In this document: in pieces, positions 1 to 9,449 of the stretch
Numbering within the stretch: position 1 is the first letter of the stretch
Layout of the letters: every line of letters starts with the position of its first letter
Source: Prinia subflava
Lineage: Eukaryota; Chordata; Aves; Passeriformes; Cisticolidae
Length of the DNA stretch: 64,000 nt
Reading direction: 5' to 3'
Assembly (NCBI RefSeq): GCF_021018805.1
Contig: NW_026961090.1
Span: 1 to 64,000 of the forward strand
The notes under the pieces: model-generated
Told to the model about the DNA's origin: nothing
The model's input: only the letters and a program-made list of their open reading frames with translations
The model's database searches: none
Translations under genes and position numbers: made by a program

Positions 1-504
1 AAGATTTGCCTTACAGAGTGAACAGTGATCTCTGCTTTTGGTTTCTATAGTTTGCTTTCTGGAGTTGATCAAAACACAAGTCTTGTTAGTTGCTTGTGTT
101 GGCAACCAGCAGAGAAGCTGCTGCAGACACTTTCATGCCTTATGCTTTACTTGCTTACACTCTGTACCAGTTAGTGTTTCCCATGTCTATAGAGCAAGAC
201 CAAAGCTGTCACTGCCTAATTTGCTAAATTTCCATGAAAGAGCTATGTACATAAAGATTTGCTTTACAGAGTGAACAGTGATCTCTGCTTTTGGTTTCCA
301 TGGCTTGCTTTCTGGAGTTGATGAAAACACAAGTCATGTTAGTTCTTTGTGCTGCCAATCAGCAGAGAAGCTGCTGCAGACCCTCTCTTGCCTTATCCAT
401 TACTGGCTTTTACGCTGCACCGGTTGGTGTTTTTCATGTCCATAGAAGGAGAACTAAAGCTGTTACTGCCTAATTTACTAAGTTTCTGTGATAGAGCTAT
501 GTAA
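1..504 (+). repeat. Left-edge A-B dimer
   Basis: A partial A monomer (1-249, missing its first four bases because the window cuts it) is followed by a B (250-504). The A carries GGCAACCAGCAG and the TGTCACTGCC / TTGCTAAATTTCC tail, matching the A copies at 14979, 17235, 26326, 29998 and 33415. The B has TTAGTTCTTTGTG and GACCCTCTC. One base is missing at the junction (TATGTACATAAAG instead of TATGTAACATAAAG), so the dimer is 508 bp in phase terms instead of 509. Confidence 0.85.
249..250 (+). other. One-base deletion at monomer join
   Basis: CTATGTACATAAAG replaces CTATGTAACATAAAG. It is the first of three single-base indels in the leftmost 1.2 kb. Spacing elsewhere is almost perfectly constant. 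Confidence 0.85.
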
Positions 505-530
505 CATAAAGATTTGCTTTACAGAGTGAA

Positions 531-532
531 CC
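531..532 (+). other. One-base insertion in C leader
   Basis: GAGTGAACCTGTGATC replaces GAGTGAACTGTGATC, making this C unit 365 bp long. It was not seen in the other 33 C units. Confidence 0.85.
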
Positions 533-1167
533 TGTGATCTCTGCTTTTGGTTTCTATGGTTTGCTTTCTGGAGTTGATCAAAACACAAGTCTTGTCTGTT
601 GTTTGTGTTCCCAAGAAATAGAGAAGCTGCTGAAGGTGCTTTCCTGCCTTTTGCAGTACCAGTTTACACTTTGCACATGTATGTGTTTTGCTTGTCACCA
701 GACCACGAATAAAGGTGGGTACTTCCTAATTTGCTTGATTTCCATGAAAGAGCCATGAAACAGAAACCTTTCCTTTGACACTCCACCGGTTGATGTTTCT
801 CATGTCTATAGAGCAAGACCAAAGCTGTCACTGCCTAATTTGCTAAATTTCCATGAAAGAGCACTGTAACATAAAGCTTTGCTTTTCCGAGTGAACAGTG
901 GTTTCTGCTTTTGGTTTCCATGGCTTGCTTTCTGGAGTTGATGAAAACACAAGTCATGTTCGTTGTTTGTGCTGCCAACCAGCAGAGAAGCTGCTGCAGA
1001 CACTCTCTTGCTTTATCCATTACTGGCTTTTACGCTGCACCGGTTGGTGTCTTTCATGTCCATAGAAGGAGAACTAAAGCTGTTACTGCCTAATTTACTA
1101 AGTTTCTGTGATAGAGCTACGTAACATAAAGATTTGCTTTACAGAGTGAACAGTGATCTCTGCTTTT

Positions 1168-1172
1168 GGTTT
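1168..1172 (+). other. One-base T insertion in A
   Basis: CTTTTGGTTTTCTATAG has one T more than the usual CTTTTGGTTTCTATAG, making this A 255 bp long. It shifts the reading frame relative to other A copies, which is a further reason not to regard the frames as coding. Confidence 0.85.
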
Positions 1173-3770
1173 TCTATAGTTTGCTTTCTGGAGTTGATCA
1201 AAACACAAGTCTTGTTAGTTGCTTGTGTTGCCAAGCACCAGAGAAGCTGCTGCAGACACTTTCATGCCTTATGCTTTCCTTGCTTACACTCTGTACCAGT
1301 TAGTGTTTCCCATGTCTATAGAGCAAGACCAAAGCTGGTATTGCCTAATTTGGTAGAGTTCCATGTAAGAGCTATGTAACATAAAGATTTGCTTTTCAGA
1401 GTGAACAGTGATCTCTGCTTTTGGTTTCTATAGTTTGCTTTCTGGAGTTGATCAAAACACAAGTCTTGTTAGTTGCTTGTGTTGCCAACCACCAGAGAAG
1501 CTGCTGCAGACACTTTCATGCCTTATGCTTTCTTTGCTTACACTCTGTACCAGTTAGTGTTTCCCATGTCTATAGAGCAAGACCAAAGCTGGTATTGCCT
1601 AATTTGATAGAGTTCCATGTAAGAGCTATGTAACATAAAGATTTGCTTTTCAGAGTGAACAGTGATCTCTGCTTTTGGTTTCCATGGCTTGCTTTCTGGA
1701 GTTGATGAAAACACAAGTCATGTTAGTTGTTTGTGCTGCCAACCAGCAGAGAAGCTGCTGCAGACACTCCCTTGCCTTATCCATTACTGGCTTTTACGCT
1801 GCACCGGTTGGTGTTTTTCATGTCCATAGAAGGAGAACTAAAGCTGTTACTGCCTAATTTACTAAGTTTCTGTGATAGAGCTATGTAACATAAAGATTTG
1901 CTTTACAGAGTGAACAGTGATCTCTGCTTTTGGTTTCTATGGTTTGCTTTCTGGAGTTGATCAAAACACAAGTCTTGTTAGTTGCTTGTGTTGCCAACCA
2001 CCAGAGAAGCTGCTGCAGACACTTTCATGCCTTATGCTTTCTTTGCTTACACTCTGTACCAGTTAGTGTTTCCCATGTCTATAGAGCAAGACCAAAGCTG
2101 GTATTGCCTAATTTGGTAGAGTTCCATGTAAGAGCTATGTAACATAAAGATTTGCTTTTCAGAGTGAACAGTGATCTCTGCTTTTGGTTTCCATGGCTTG
2201 CTTTCTGGAGTTGATGAAAACACAAGTCATGTTAGTTGCTTGTGCTGCCAACCAGCAGAGAAGCTGCTGCAGACCCTCTCTTGCCTTATCCATTACTGGC
2301 TTTTACGCTGCACCTTTGGTGTCTTTCATGTCCATAGAAGGAGAACTAAAGCTGTTACTGCCTAATTTACTAAGTTTCTGTGATAGAGCTATGTAACATA
2401 AAGATTTGCTTTACAGAGTGAACAGTGATCTCTGCTTTTGGTTTCTATGGTTTGCTTTCTGGAGTTGATCAAAACACAAGTCTTGTTAGTTGCTTGTGTT
2501 GCCAACCACCAGAGAAGCTGCTGCAGACACTTTCATGCCTTATGCTTTACTTGCTTACACTCTGTACCAGTTAGTGTTTCCCATGTCTATAGAGCAAGAC
2601 CAAAGCTGGTATTGCCTAATTTGGTAGAGTTCCATGTAAGAGCTATGTAACATAAAGATTTGCTTTTCAGAGTGAACAGTGATCTCTGCTTTTGGTTTCC
2701 ATGGCTTGCTTTCTGGAGTTGATGAAAACACAAGTCATGTTAGTTGTTTGTGCTGCCAATCAGCAGAGAAGCTGCTGCAGACACTCTCTTGCCTTATCCA
2801 TTACTGGCTTTTACGCTGCACCGGTTGGTGTCTTTCATGTCCATAGAAGGAGAACTAAAGCTGTTACTGCCTAATTTACTAAGTTTCTGTGACAGAGCTA
2901 TGTAACATAAAGATTTGCTTTACAGAGTGAACTGTGATCTCTGCTTTTGGTTTCTATAGTTTGCTTTCTGGAGTTGATCAAAACACAAGTCTTGTCTGTT
3001 GTTTGTGTTCCCAAGAAATAGAGAAGCTGCTGAAGGTGCTTTCCTGCCTTTTGCAGTACCAGTTTACACTTTGTACATGTATGTGTTTTGCTTGTCACCA
3101 GACCACGAATAAAGGTGGGTACTTCCTAATTTGCTTGATTTCCATGAAAGAGCCATGTAACAGAAACCTTTCCTTTGACACTCCACCGGTTGATGTTTCT
3201 CATGTCTATAGAGCAAGACCAAAGCTGTCACTGCCTAATTTGCTAAATTTCCATGAAAGAGCACTGTAACATAAAGCTTTGCTTTTCCGAGTGAACAGTG
3301 GTTTCTGCTTTTGGTTTCCATGGCTTGCTTTCTGGAGTTGATGAAAACACAAGTCATGTTAGTTGTTTGTGCTGCCAACCAGCAGAGAAGCTGCTGCAGA
3401 CACTCCCTTGCCTTATCCATTACTGGCTTTTACGCTGCACCGGTTGGTGTCTTTCATGTCCATAGAAGGAGAACTAAAGCTGTTACTGCCTAATTTACTA
3501 AGTTTCTGTGATAGAGCTACGTAACATAAAGATTTGCTTTACAGAGTGAACAGTGATCTCTGCTTTTGGTTTCTATAGTTTGCTTTCTGGAGTTGATCAA
3601 AACACAAGTCTTGTTAGTTGCTTGTGTTGCCAACCACCAGAGAAGCTGCTGCAGACACTTTCATGCCTTATGCTTTACTTGCTTACACTCTGTACCAGTT
3701 AGTGTTTCCCATGTCTATAGAGCAAGACCAAAGCTGGTATTGCCTAATTTGGTAGAGTTCCATGTAAGAG

Positions 3771-3798
3771 CTATGTAACATAAAGATTTGCTTTACAG
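3771..3798 (+). promoter_or_regulatory. 3' splice site-like monomer join
   Basis: Nearly every monomer join has the form TGTAAC followed about 20 bases later by TTGCTTTACAG or TTGCTTTTCAG then AG, which resembles a branch point, a short pyrimidine tract and an acceptor. A monomers also end with CATGTAAGAG (4018-4023 is GTAAGA), which resembles a donor. Acceptor to donor within one A monomer is 219 bases here. Chance resemblance amplified by the repeat is the default reading. Confidence 0.25.
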
Positions 3799-4032
3799 AG
3801 TGAACAGTGATCTCTGCTTTTGGTTTCTATAGTTTGCTTTCTGGAGTTGATCAAAACACAAGTCTTGTTAGTTGCTTGTGTTGCCAACCACCAGAGAAGC
3901 TGCTGCAGACACTTTCATGCCTTATGCTTTCTTTGCTTACACTCTGTACCAGTTAGTGTTTCCCATGTCTATAGAGCAAGACCAAAGCTGGTATTGCCTA
4001 ATTTGATAGAGTTCCATGTAAGAGCTATGTAA
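3779..4032 (+). repeat. Monomer type A, exemplar (254 bp)
   Basis: Representative A monomer. Its diagnostics are TTTCTATAG or TTTCTATGG where B has TTTCCATGG; TGATCA at 3848-3853 where B has TGATGA; GTCTTGTTAG where B has GTCATGTTAG; the ACCACCAGAGAAG form of the central motif; ACACTTTCATGCC; CTGTACCAGTTAGTG; and the tail GGTATTGCC followed by GAGTTCCATGTAAGAG. A PstI-type CTGCAG lies at 3903-3908. Sub-variants recur across the array: TTTACTTGC versus TTTCTTTGC, GGTATTGCC versus TGTCACTGCC, and TTGGTAGAG, TTGATAGAG or TTGCTAAAT near the tail. Some copies carry GGCAACCAGCAG, a B-like centre. About 95 monomers are of this type. Confidence 0.93.
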
Positions 4033-4287
4033 CATAAAGATTTGCTTTTCAGAGTGAACAGTGATCTCTGCTTTTGGTTTCCATGGCTTGCTTTCTGGAG
4101 TTGATGAAAACACAAGTCATGTTAGTTGTTTGTGCTGCCAACCAGCAGAGAAGCTGCTGCAGACACTCCCTTGCCTTATCCATTACTGGCTTTTACGCTG
4201 CACCGGTTGGTGTTTTTCATGTCCATAGAAGGAGAACTAAAGCTGTTACTGCCTAATTTACTAAGTTTCTGTGATAGAGATATGTAA
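4033..4287 (+). repeat. Monomer type B, exemplar (255 bp)
   Basis: Representative B monomer. It carries CCATGG at 4081-4086, TGATGA in place of TGATCA, ACCAGCAGAGAAGCTGCTG around 4141-4159, CCTTATCCATTACTGG, ACCGGT at 4202-4207, CATAGAAGGAGAACTAAAG and a tail of TTTACTAAGTTTCTGTGA. It is one base longer than A. Two leader forms exist. A B that follows A usually begins with GATTTGCTTTTCAGAG. A B that follows C begins with AAGCTTTGCTTTTCCGAG and has AGTGGTTTCTG instead of AGTGATCTCTG. About 88 copies are present. Confidence 0.93.
4143..4159 (+). other. Hairpin-capable centre of B monomer (CAGCAG-AGAAG-CTGCTG)
   Basis: A perfect six-base inverted repeat, CAGCAG and CTGCTG, around a five-base AGAAG loop lies near the middle of B monomers. 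In most A monomers the left arm reads CACCAG, which breaks the pairing. In C it reads AAATAG and the right arm CTGCTGAAG, so pairing is lost. A copies with GGCAACCAGCAG regain it. One C/A and one A/B switch fall within or at the edge of this motif. Confidence 0.6.
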
Positions 4288-4541
4288 CATAAAGATTTGC
4301 TTTACAGAGTGAACTGTGATCTCTGCTTTTGGTTTCTATAGTTTGCTTTCTGGAGTTGATCAAAACACAAGTCTTGTTAGTTGCTTGTGTTGCCAACCAC
4401 CAGAGAAGCTGCTGCAGACACTTTCATGCCTTATGCTTTACTTGCTTACACTCTGTACCAGTTAGTGTTTCCCATGTCTATAGAGCAAGACCAAAGCTGG
4501 TATTGCCTAATTTGATAGAGTTCCATGTAAGAGCTATGTAA

Positions 4542-4795
4542 CATAAAGATTTGCTTTTCAGAGTGAACAGTGATCTCTGCTTTTGGTTTCCATGGCTTGC
4601 TTTCTGGAGTTGATGAAAACACAAGTCATGTTAGTTGCTTGTGCTGCCAACCAGCAGAGAAGCTGCTGCAGACCCTCTCTTGCCTTATCCATTACTTGCT
4701 TTTACGCTGCACCTTTGGTGTCTTTCATGTCCATAGAAGGAGAACTAAAGCTGTTACTGCCTAATTTACTAAGTTTCTGTGATAGAGCTATGTAA
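4542..4795 (+). repeat. Monomer type B', exemplar (254 bp, one-base deletion)
   Basis: A B monomer in which CACCGGTTGGTG is replaced by CACCTTTGGTG, a net loss of one base that also removes the ACCGGT site. Thirteen copies share this change (starts 2143, 4542, 6797, 9196, 30761, 34178, 38324, 47857, 52292, 53419, 55199, 56326, 59234). It therefore arose once and was spread by duplication or conversion. The copies at 30761, 34178 and 38324 also share CTTGTCTTATCC, which links those three as close relatives. The late copies from 47857 onward carry CCATGACTGG instead of CCATTACTTG, the change found in right-hand B monomers. Confidence 0.92.
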
Positions 4796-5436
4796 CATAA
4801 AGATTTGCTTTACAGAGTGAACAGTGATCTCTGCTTTTGGTTTCTATGGTTTGCTTTCTGGAGTTGATCAAAACACAAGTCTTGTTAGTTGCTTGTGTTG
4901 CCAACCACCAGAGAAGCTGCTGCAGACACTTTCATGCCTTATGCTTTCTTTGCTTACACTCTGTACCAGTTAGTGTTTCCCATGTCTATAGAGCAAGACC
5001 AAAGCTGGTATTGCCTAATTTGATAGAGTTCCATGTAAGAGCTATGTAACATAAAGATTTGCTTTTCCGAGTGAACAGTGATCTCTGCTTTTGTTTTCCA
5101 TGGCTTGCTTTCTGGAGTTGATGAAAACACAAGTCATGTTAGTTCTTTGTGCTGCCAATCAGCAGAGAAGCTGCTGCAGACCCTCTCTTGCCTTATCCAT
5201 TACTGGCTTTTACGCTGCACCGGTTGGTGTCTTTCATGTCCATAGAAGGAGAACTAAAGCTGTTACTGCCTAATTTACTAAGTTTCTGTGATAGAGCTAT
5301 GTAACATAAAGATTTGCTTTACAGAGTGAACTGTGATCTCTGCTTTTGGTTTCTATGGTTTGCTTTCTGGAGTTGATCAAAACACAAGTCTTGTCTGTTG
5401 TTTGTGTTCCCAAGAAATAGAGAAGCTGCTGAAGGT

Positions 5437-5519
5437 GCTTTCCTGCCTTTTGCAGTACCAGTTTACACTTTGCACATGTATGTGTTTTGCTTGTCACCAG
5501 ACCACGAATAAAGGTGGGT
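5437..5519 (+). promoter_or_regulatory. Splice- and polyadenylation-like motifs in C
   Basis: A pyrimidine-rich run ending TTTTGCAG (to 5455) resembles a strong 3' splice site. AAG followed by GTGGGT (5514) resembles a 5' splice site, with a potential 58-base exon between them, and AATAAA lies at 5507-5512. All 34 C units carry the same arrangement as part of the repeat. This is motif resemblance only; nothing shows transcription or splicing. Confidence 0.25.
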
Positions 5520-5559
5520 ACTTCCTAATTTGCTTGATTTCCATGAAAGAGCCATGTAA

Positions 5560-5668
5560 CAGAAACCTTTCCTTTGACACTCCACCGGTTGATGTTTCTC
5601 ATGTCTATAGAGCAAGACCAAAGCTGTCACTGCCTAATTTGCTAAATTTCCATGAAAGAGCACTGTAA
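5560..5668 (+). repeat. 109-bp internally deleted mini-monomer inside C
   Basis: The first ~18 bases align with the canonical monomer start: CAGAAACCTTTCCTTT against CATAAAGATTTGCTTT, with most positions matching. The rest aligns with the final part of A from GTACCAGTTAGTG to TGTAA. Its ending GAGCACTGTAA differs from the usual GAGCTATGTAA and is followed by CATAAAGCTTTGC. Because 109 is not a multiple of 254, each C shifts the phase of everything downstream. Inference: one deletion created the piece and C then spread as a single unit. Confidence 0.8.
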
Positions 5669-7559
5669 CATAAAGCTTTGCTTTTCCGAGTGAACAGTGG
5701 TTTCTGCTTTTGGTTTCCATGGCTTGCTTTCTGGAGTTGATGAAAACACAAGTCATGTTCGTTGTTTGTGCTGCCAACCAGCAGAGAAGCTGCTGCAGAC
5801 ACTCCCTTGCCTTATCCATTACTGGCTTTTACGCTGCACCGGTTGGTGTCTTTCATGTCCATAGAAGGAGAACTAAAGCTGTTACTGCCTAATTTACTAA
5901 GTTTCTGTGATAGAGCTATGTAACATAAAGATTTGCTTTACAGAGTGAACAGTGATCTCTGCTTTTGGTTTCTATAGTTTGCTTTCTGGAGTTGATCAAA
6001 ACACAAGTCTTGTCTGTTGTTTGTGTTCCCAAGAAATAGAGAAGCTGCTGAAGGTGCTTTCCTGCCTTTTGCAGTACCAGTTTACACTTTGCACATGTAT
6101 GTGTTTTGCTTGTCACCAGACCACGAATAAAGGTGGGTACTTCCTAATTTGCTTGATTTCCATGAAAGAGCCATGTAACAGAAACCTTTCCTTTGACACT
6201 CCACCGGTTGATGTTTCTCATGTCTATAGAGCAAGACCAAAGCTGTTACTGCCTAATTTGCTAAGTTTCCATGAAAGAGCACTGTAACATAAAGCTTTGC
6301 TTTTCCGAGTGAACAGTGGTTTCTGCTTTTGGTTTCCATGGCTTGCTTTCTGGAGTTGATGAAAACACAAGTCATGTTAGTTGTTTGTGCTGCCAACCAG
6401 CAGAGAAGCTGCTGCAGACACTCTCTTGCTTTATCCATTACTGGCTTTTACGCTGCACCGGTTGGTGTCTTTCATGTCCATAGAAGGAGAACTAAAGCTG
6501 TTACTGCCTAATTTACTAAGTTTCTGTGATAGAGCTATGTAACATAAAGATTTGCTTTACAGAGTGAACAGTGATCTCTGCTTTTGGTTTCTATAGTTTG
6601 CTTTCTGGAGTTGATCAAAACACAAGTCTTGTTAGTTGCTTGTGTTGGCAACCAGCAGAGAAGCTGCTGCAGACACTTTCATGCCTTATGCTTTACTTGC
6701 TTACACTCTGTACCAGTTAGTGTTTCCCATGTCTATAGAGCAAGACCAAAGCTGGTATTGCCTAATTTGGTAGAGTTCCATGTAAGAGCTATGTAACATA
6801 AAGATTTGCTTTTCAGAGTGAACAGTGATCTCTGCTTTTGGTTTCCATGGCTTGCTTTCTGGAGTTGATGAAAACACAAGTCATGTTAGTTGCTTGTGCT
6901 GCCAACCAGCAGAGAAGCTGCTGCAGACCCTCTCTTGCCTTATCCATTACTGGCTTTTACGCTGCACCTTTGGTGTCTTTCATGTCCATAGAAGGAGAAC
7001 TAAAGCTGTTACTGCCTAATTTACTAAGTTTCTGTGATAGAGCTATGTAACATAAAGATTTGCTTTACAGAGTGAACAGTGATCTCTGCTTTTGGTTTCT
7101 ATGGTTTGCTTTCTGGAGTTGATCAAAACACAAGTCTTGTTAGTTGCTTGTGTTGCCAACCACCAGAGAAGCTGCTGCAGACACTTTCATGCCTTATGCT
7201 TTACTTGCTTACACTCTGTACCAGTTAGTGTTTCCCATGTCTATAGAGCAAGACCAAAGCTGGTATTGCCTAATTTGGTAGAGTTCCATGTAAGAGCTAT
7301 GTAACATAAAGATTTGCTTTTCAGAGTGAACAGTGATCTCTGCTTTTGGTTTCCATGGCTTGCTTTCTGGAGTTGATGAAAACACAAGTCATGTTAGTTG
7401 TTTGTGCTGCCAATCAGCAGAGAAGCTGCTGCAGACACTCTCTTGCCTTATCCATTACTGGCTTTTACGCTGCACCGGTTGGTGTCTTTCATGTCCATAG
7501 AAGGAGAACTAAAGCTGTTACTGCCTAATTTACTAAGTTTCTGTGACAGAGCTATGTAA

Positions 7560-9449
7560 CATAAAGATTTGCTTTACAGAGTGAACTGTGATCTCTGCTT
7601 TTGGTTTCTATAGTTTGCTTTCTGGAGTTGATCAAAACACAAGTCTTGTCTGTTGTTTGTGTTCCCAAGAAATAGAGAAGCTGCTGAAGGTGCTTTCCTG
7701 CCTTTTGCAGTACCAGTTTACACTTTGCACATGTATGTGTTTTGCTTGTCACCAGACCACGAATAAAGGTGGGTACTTCCTAATTTGCTTGATTTCCATG
7801 AAAGAGCCATGTAACAGAAACCTTTCCTTTGACACTCCACCGGTTGATGTTTCTCATGTCTATAGAGCAAGACCAAAGCTGTCACTGCCTAATTTGCTAA
7901 ATTTCCATGAAAGAGCACTGTAACATAAAGCTTTGCTTTTCCGAGTGAACAGTGGTTTCTGCTTTTGGTTTCCATGGCTTGCTTTCTGGAGTTGATGAAA
8001 ACACAAGTCATGTTAGTTGTTTGTGCTGCCAACCAGCAGAGAAGCTGCTGCAGACACTCCCTTGCCTTATCCATTACTGGCTTTTACGCTGCACCGGTTG
8101 GTGTCTTTCATGTCCATAGAAGGAGAACTAAAGCTGTTACTGCCTAATTTACTAAGTTTCTGTGATAGAGCTACGTAACATAAAGATTTGCTTTACAGAG
8201 TGAACAGTGATCTCTGCTTTTGGTTTCTATAGTTTGCTTTCTGGAGTTGATCAAAACACAAGTCTTGTTAGTTGCTTGTGTTGCCAACCACCAGAGAAGC
8301 TGCTGCAGACACTTTCATGCCTTATGCTTTACTTGCTTACACTCTGTACCAGTTAGTGTTTCCCATGTCTATAGAGCAAGACCAAAGCTGGTATTGCCTA
8401 ATTTGGTAGAGTTCCATGTAAGAGCTATGTAACATAAAGATTTGCTTTACAGAGTGAACAGTGATCTCTGCTTTTGGTTTCTATAGTTTGCTTTCTGGAG
8501 TTGATCAAAACACAAGTCTTGTTAGTTGCTTGTGTTGCCAACCACCAGAGAAGCTGCTGCAGACACTTTCATGCCTTATGCTTTCTTTGCTTACACTCTG
8601 TACCAGTTAGTGTTTCCCATGTCTATAGAGCAAGACCAAAGCTGGTATTGCCTAATTTGATAGAGTTCCATGTAAGAGCTATGTAACATAAAGATTTGCT
8701 TTTCAGAGTGAACAGTGATCTCTGCTTTTGGTTTCCATGGCTTGCTTTCTGGAGTTGATGAAAACACAAGTCATGTTAGTTGTTTGTGCTGCCAACCAGC
8801 AGAGAAGCTGCTGCAGACACTCCCTTGCCTTATCCATTACTGGCTTTTACGCTGCACCGGTTGGTGTTTTTCATGTCCATAGAAGGAGAACTAAAGCTGT
8901 TACTGCCTAATTTACTAAGTTTCTGTGATAGAGATATGTAACATAAAGATTTGCTTTACAGAGTGAACTGTGATCTCTGCTTTTGGTTTCTATAGTTTGC
9001 TTTCTGGAGTTGATCAAAACACAAGTCTTGTTAGTTGCTTGTGTTGCCAACCACCAGAGAAGCTGCTGCAGACACTTTCATGCCTTATGCTTTCTTTGCT
9101 TACACTCTGTACCAGTTAGTGTTTCCCATGTCTATAGAGCAAGACCAAAGCTGGTATTGCCTAATTTGATAGAGTTCCATGTAAGAGCTATGTAACATAA
9201 AGATTTGCTTTTCCGAGTGAACAGTGATCTCTGCTTTTGGTTTCCATGGCTTGCTTTCTGGAGTTGATGAAAACACAAGTCATGTTAGTTCTTTGTGCTG
9301 CCAATCAGCAGAGAAGCTGCTGCAGACCCTCTCTTGCCTTATCCATTACTTGCTTTTACGCTGCACCTTTGGTGTCTTTCATGTCCATAGAAGGAGAACT
9401 AAAGCTGTTACTGCCTAATTTACTAAGTTTCTGTGATAGAGCTATGTAA
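7560..9449 (+). repeat. Shortened 2.4-kb repeat (C B A A B A B', 1890 bp)
   Basis: Starts: C 7560, B 7924, A 8179, A 8433, B 8687, A 8942, B' 9196. Compared with 2906-5304 an A-B dimer (509 bp) is missing. The flanking monomers show how. The A at 8942 has the 5' part of the A at 4288 but the TTTCTTTGC centre of the A at 4796. The B' at 9196 begins like the B at 5050 (TTTTCCGAG, TTAGTTCTTTG) and ends like the B' at 4542 (CACCTTTGG). The deletion was therefore accompanied by patchy exchange. Confidence 0.82.

Larger units (their letters stand above)
505..2905 (+). repeat. 2.4-kb higher-order repeat, copy 1 (C B A A B A B' A B)
   Basis: Nine monomers starting at about 505 (C), 870 (B), 1125 (A), 1380 (A), 1634 (B), 1889 (A), 2143 (B'), 2397 (A) and 2651 (B). 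Nominal length is 2399 bp; this copy is longer because of one-base insertions in the C (near 531) and in the first A (near 1170). The same order repeats at 2906-5304. The C carries CCATGAAACAG instead of CCATGTAACAG, a variant also found in the C units at 15488, 17744 and 20144. Confidence 0.9.
2906..5304 (+). repeat. 2.4-kb higher-order repeat, copy 2 (C B A A B A B' A B)
   Basis: Same nine-monomer order as the preceding block, with starts at 2906 (C), 3270, 3525, 3779, 4033, 4288, 4542 (B'), 4796 and 5050; length 2399 bp. The last B (5050) has CTTTTGTTTTCC in place of CTTTTGGTTTCC and the leader TTTTCCGAG normally found after a C, so it is a patchwork of B forms. This copy also begins a larger 4654-bp superblock (2906-7559). 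Confidence 0.9.
5305..5668 (+). repeat. Composite monomer type C, exemplar (364 bp)
   Basis: C is made of two parts. Positions 5305-5559 are a full-length monomer that resembles A up to CAAGTCTTGT and then diverges (CTGTTGTTTGTGTTCCC, GAAATAGAGAAGCTGCTGAAGG, CACGAATAAAGGTGGG). Positions 5560-5668 are a second, 109-bp piece. It begins with CAGAAACCTTTCCTTTGACA, a recognisable relative of the monomer start, and jumps straight to the last ~90 bases of an A-like monomer (CCGGTTGATGTTTCTCATG onward). The second piece is therefore a monomer missing roughly 145 internal bases. Thirty-four C units occur, always with this same architecture. Confidence 0.88.
5305..7559 (+). repeat. Block C B C B A B' A B (2255 bp)
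   Basis: Starts: C 5305, B 5669, C 5924, B 6288, A 6543, B' 6797, A 7051, B 7305. Two C-B pairs stand in direct succession, giving a 619-bp subrepeat. The first C-B pair carries CATGTTCGTTG in its B, a marker seen only at 870, 5669, 9814 and 20508. The second C has the TGTTACTGCC and GCTAAGTTTCC tail. The block forms the right half of the 4654-bp superblock whose edited copy is 7560-11450. Confidence 0.9.
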
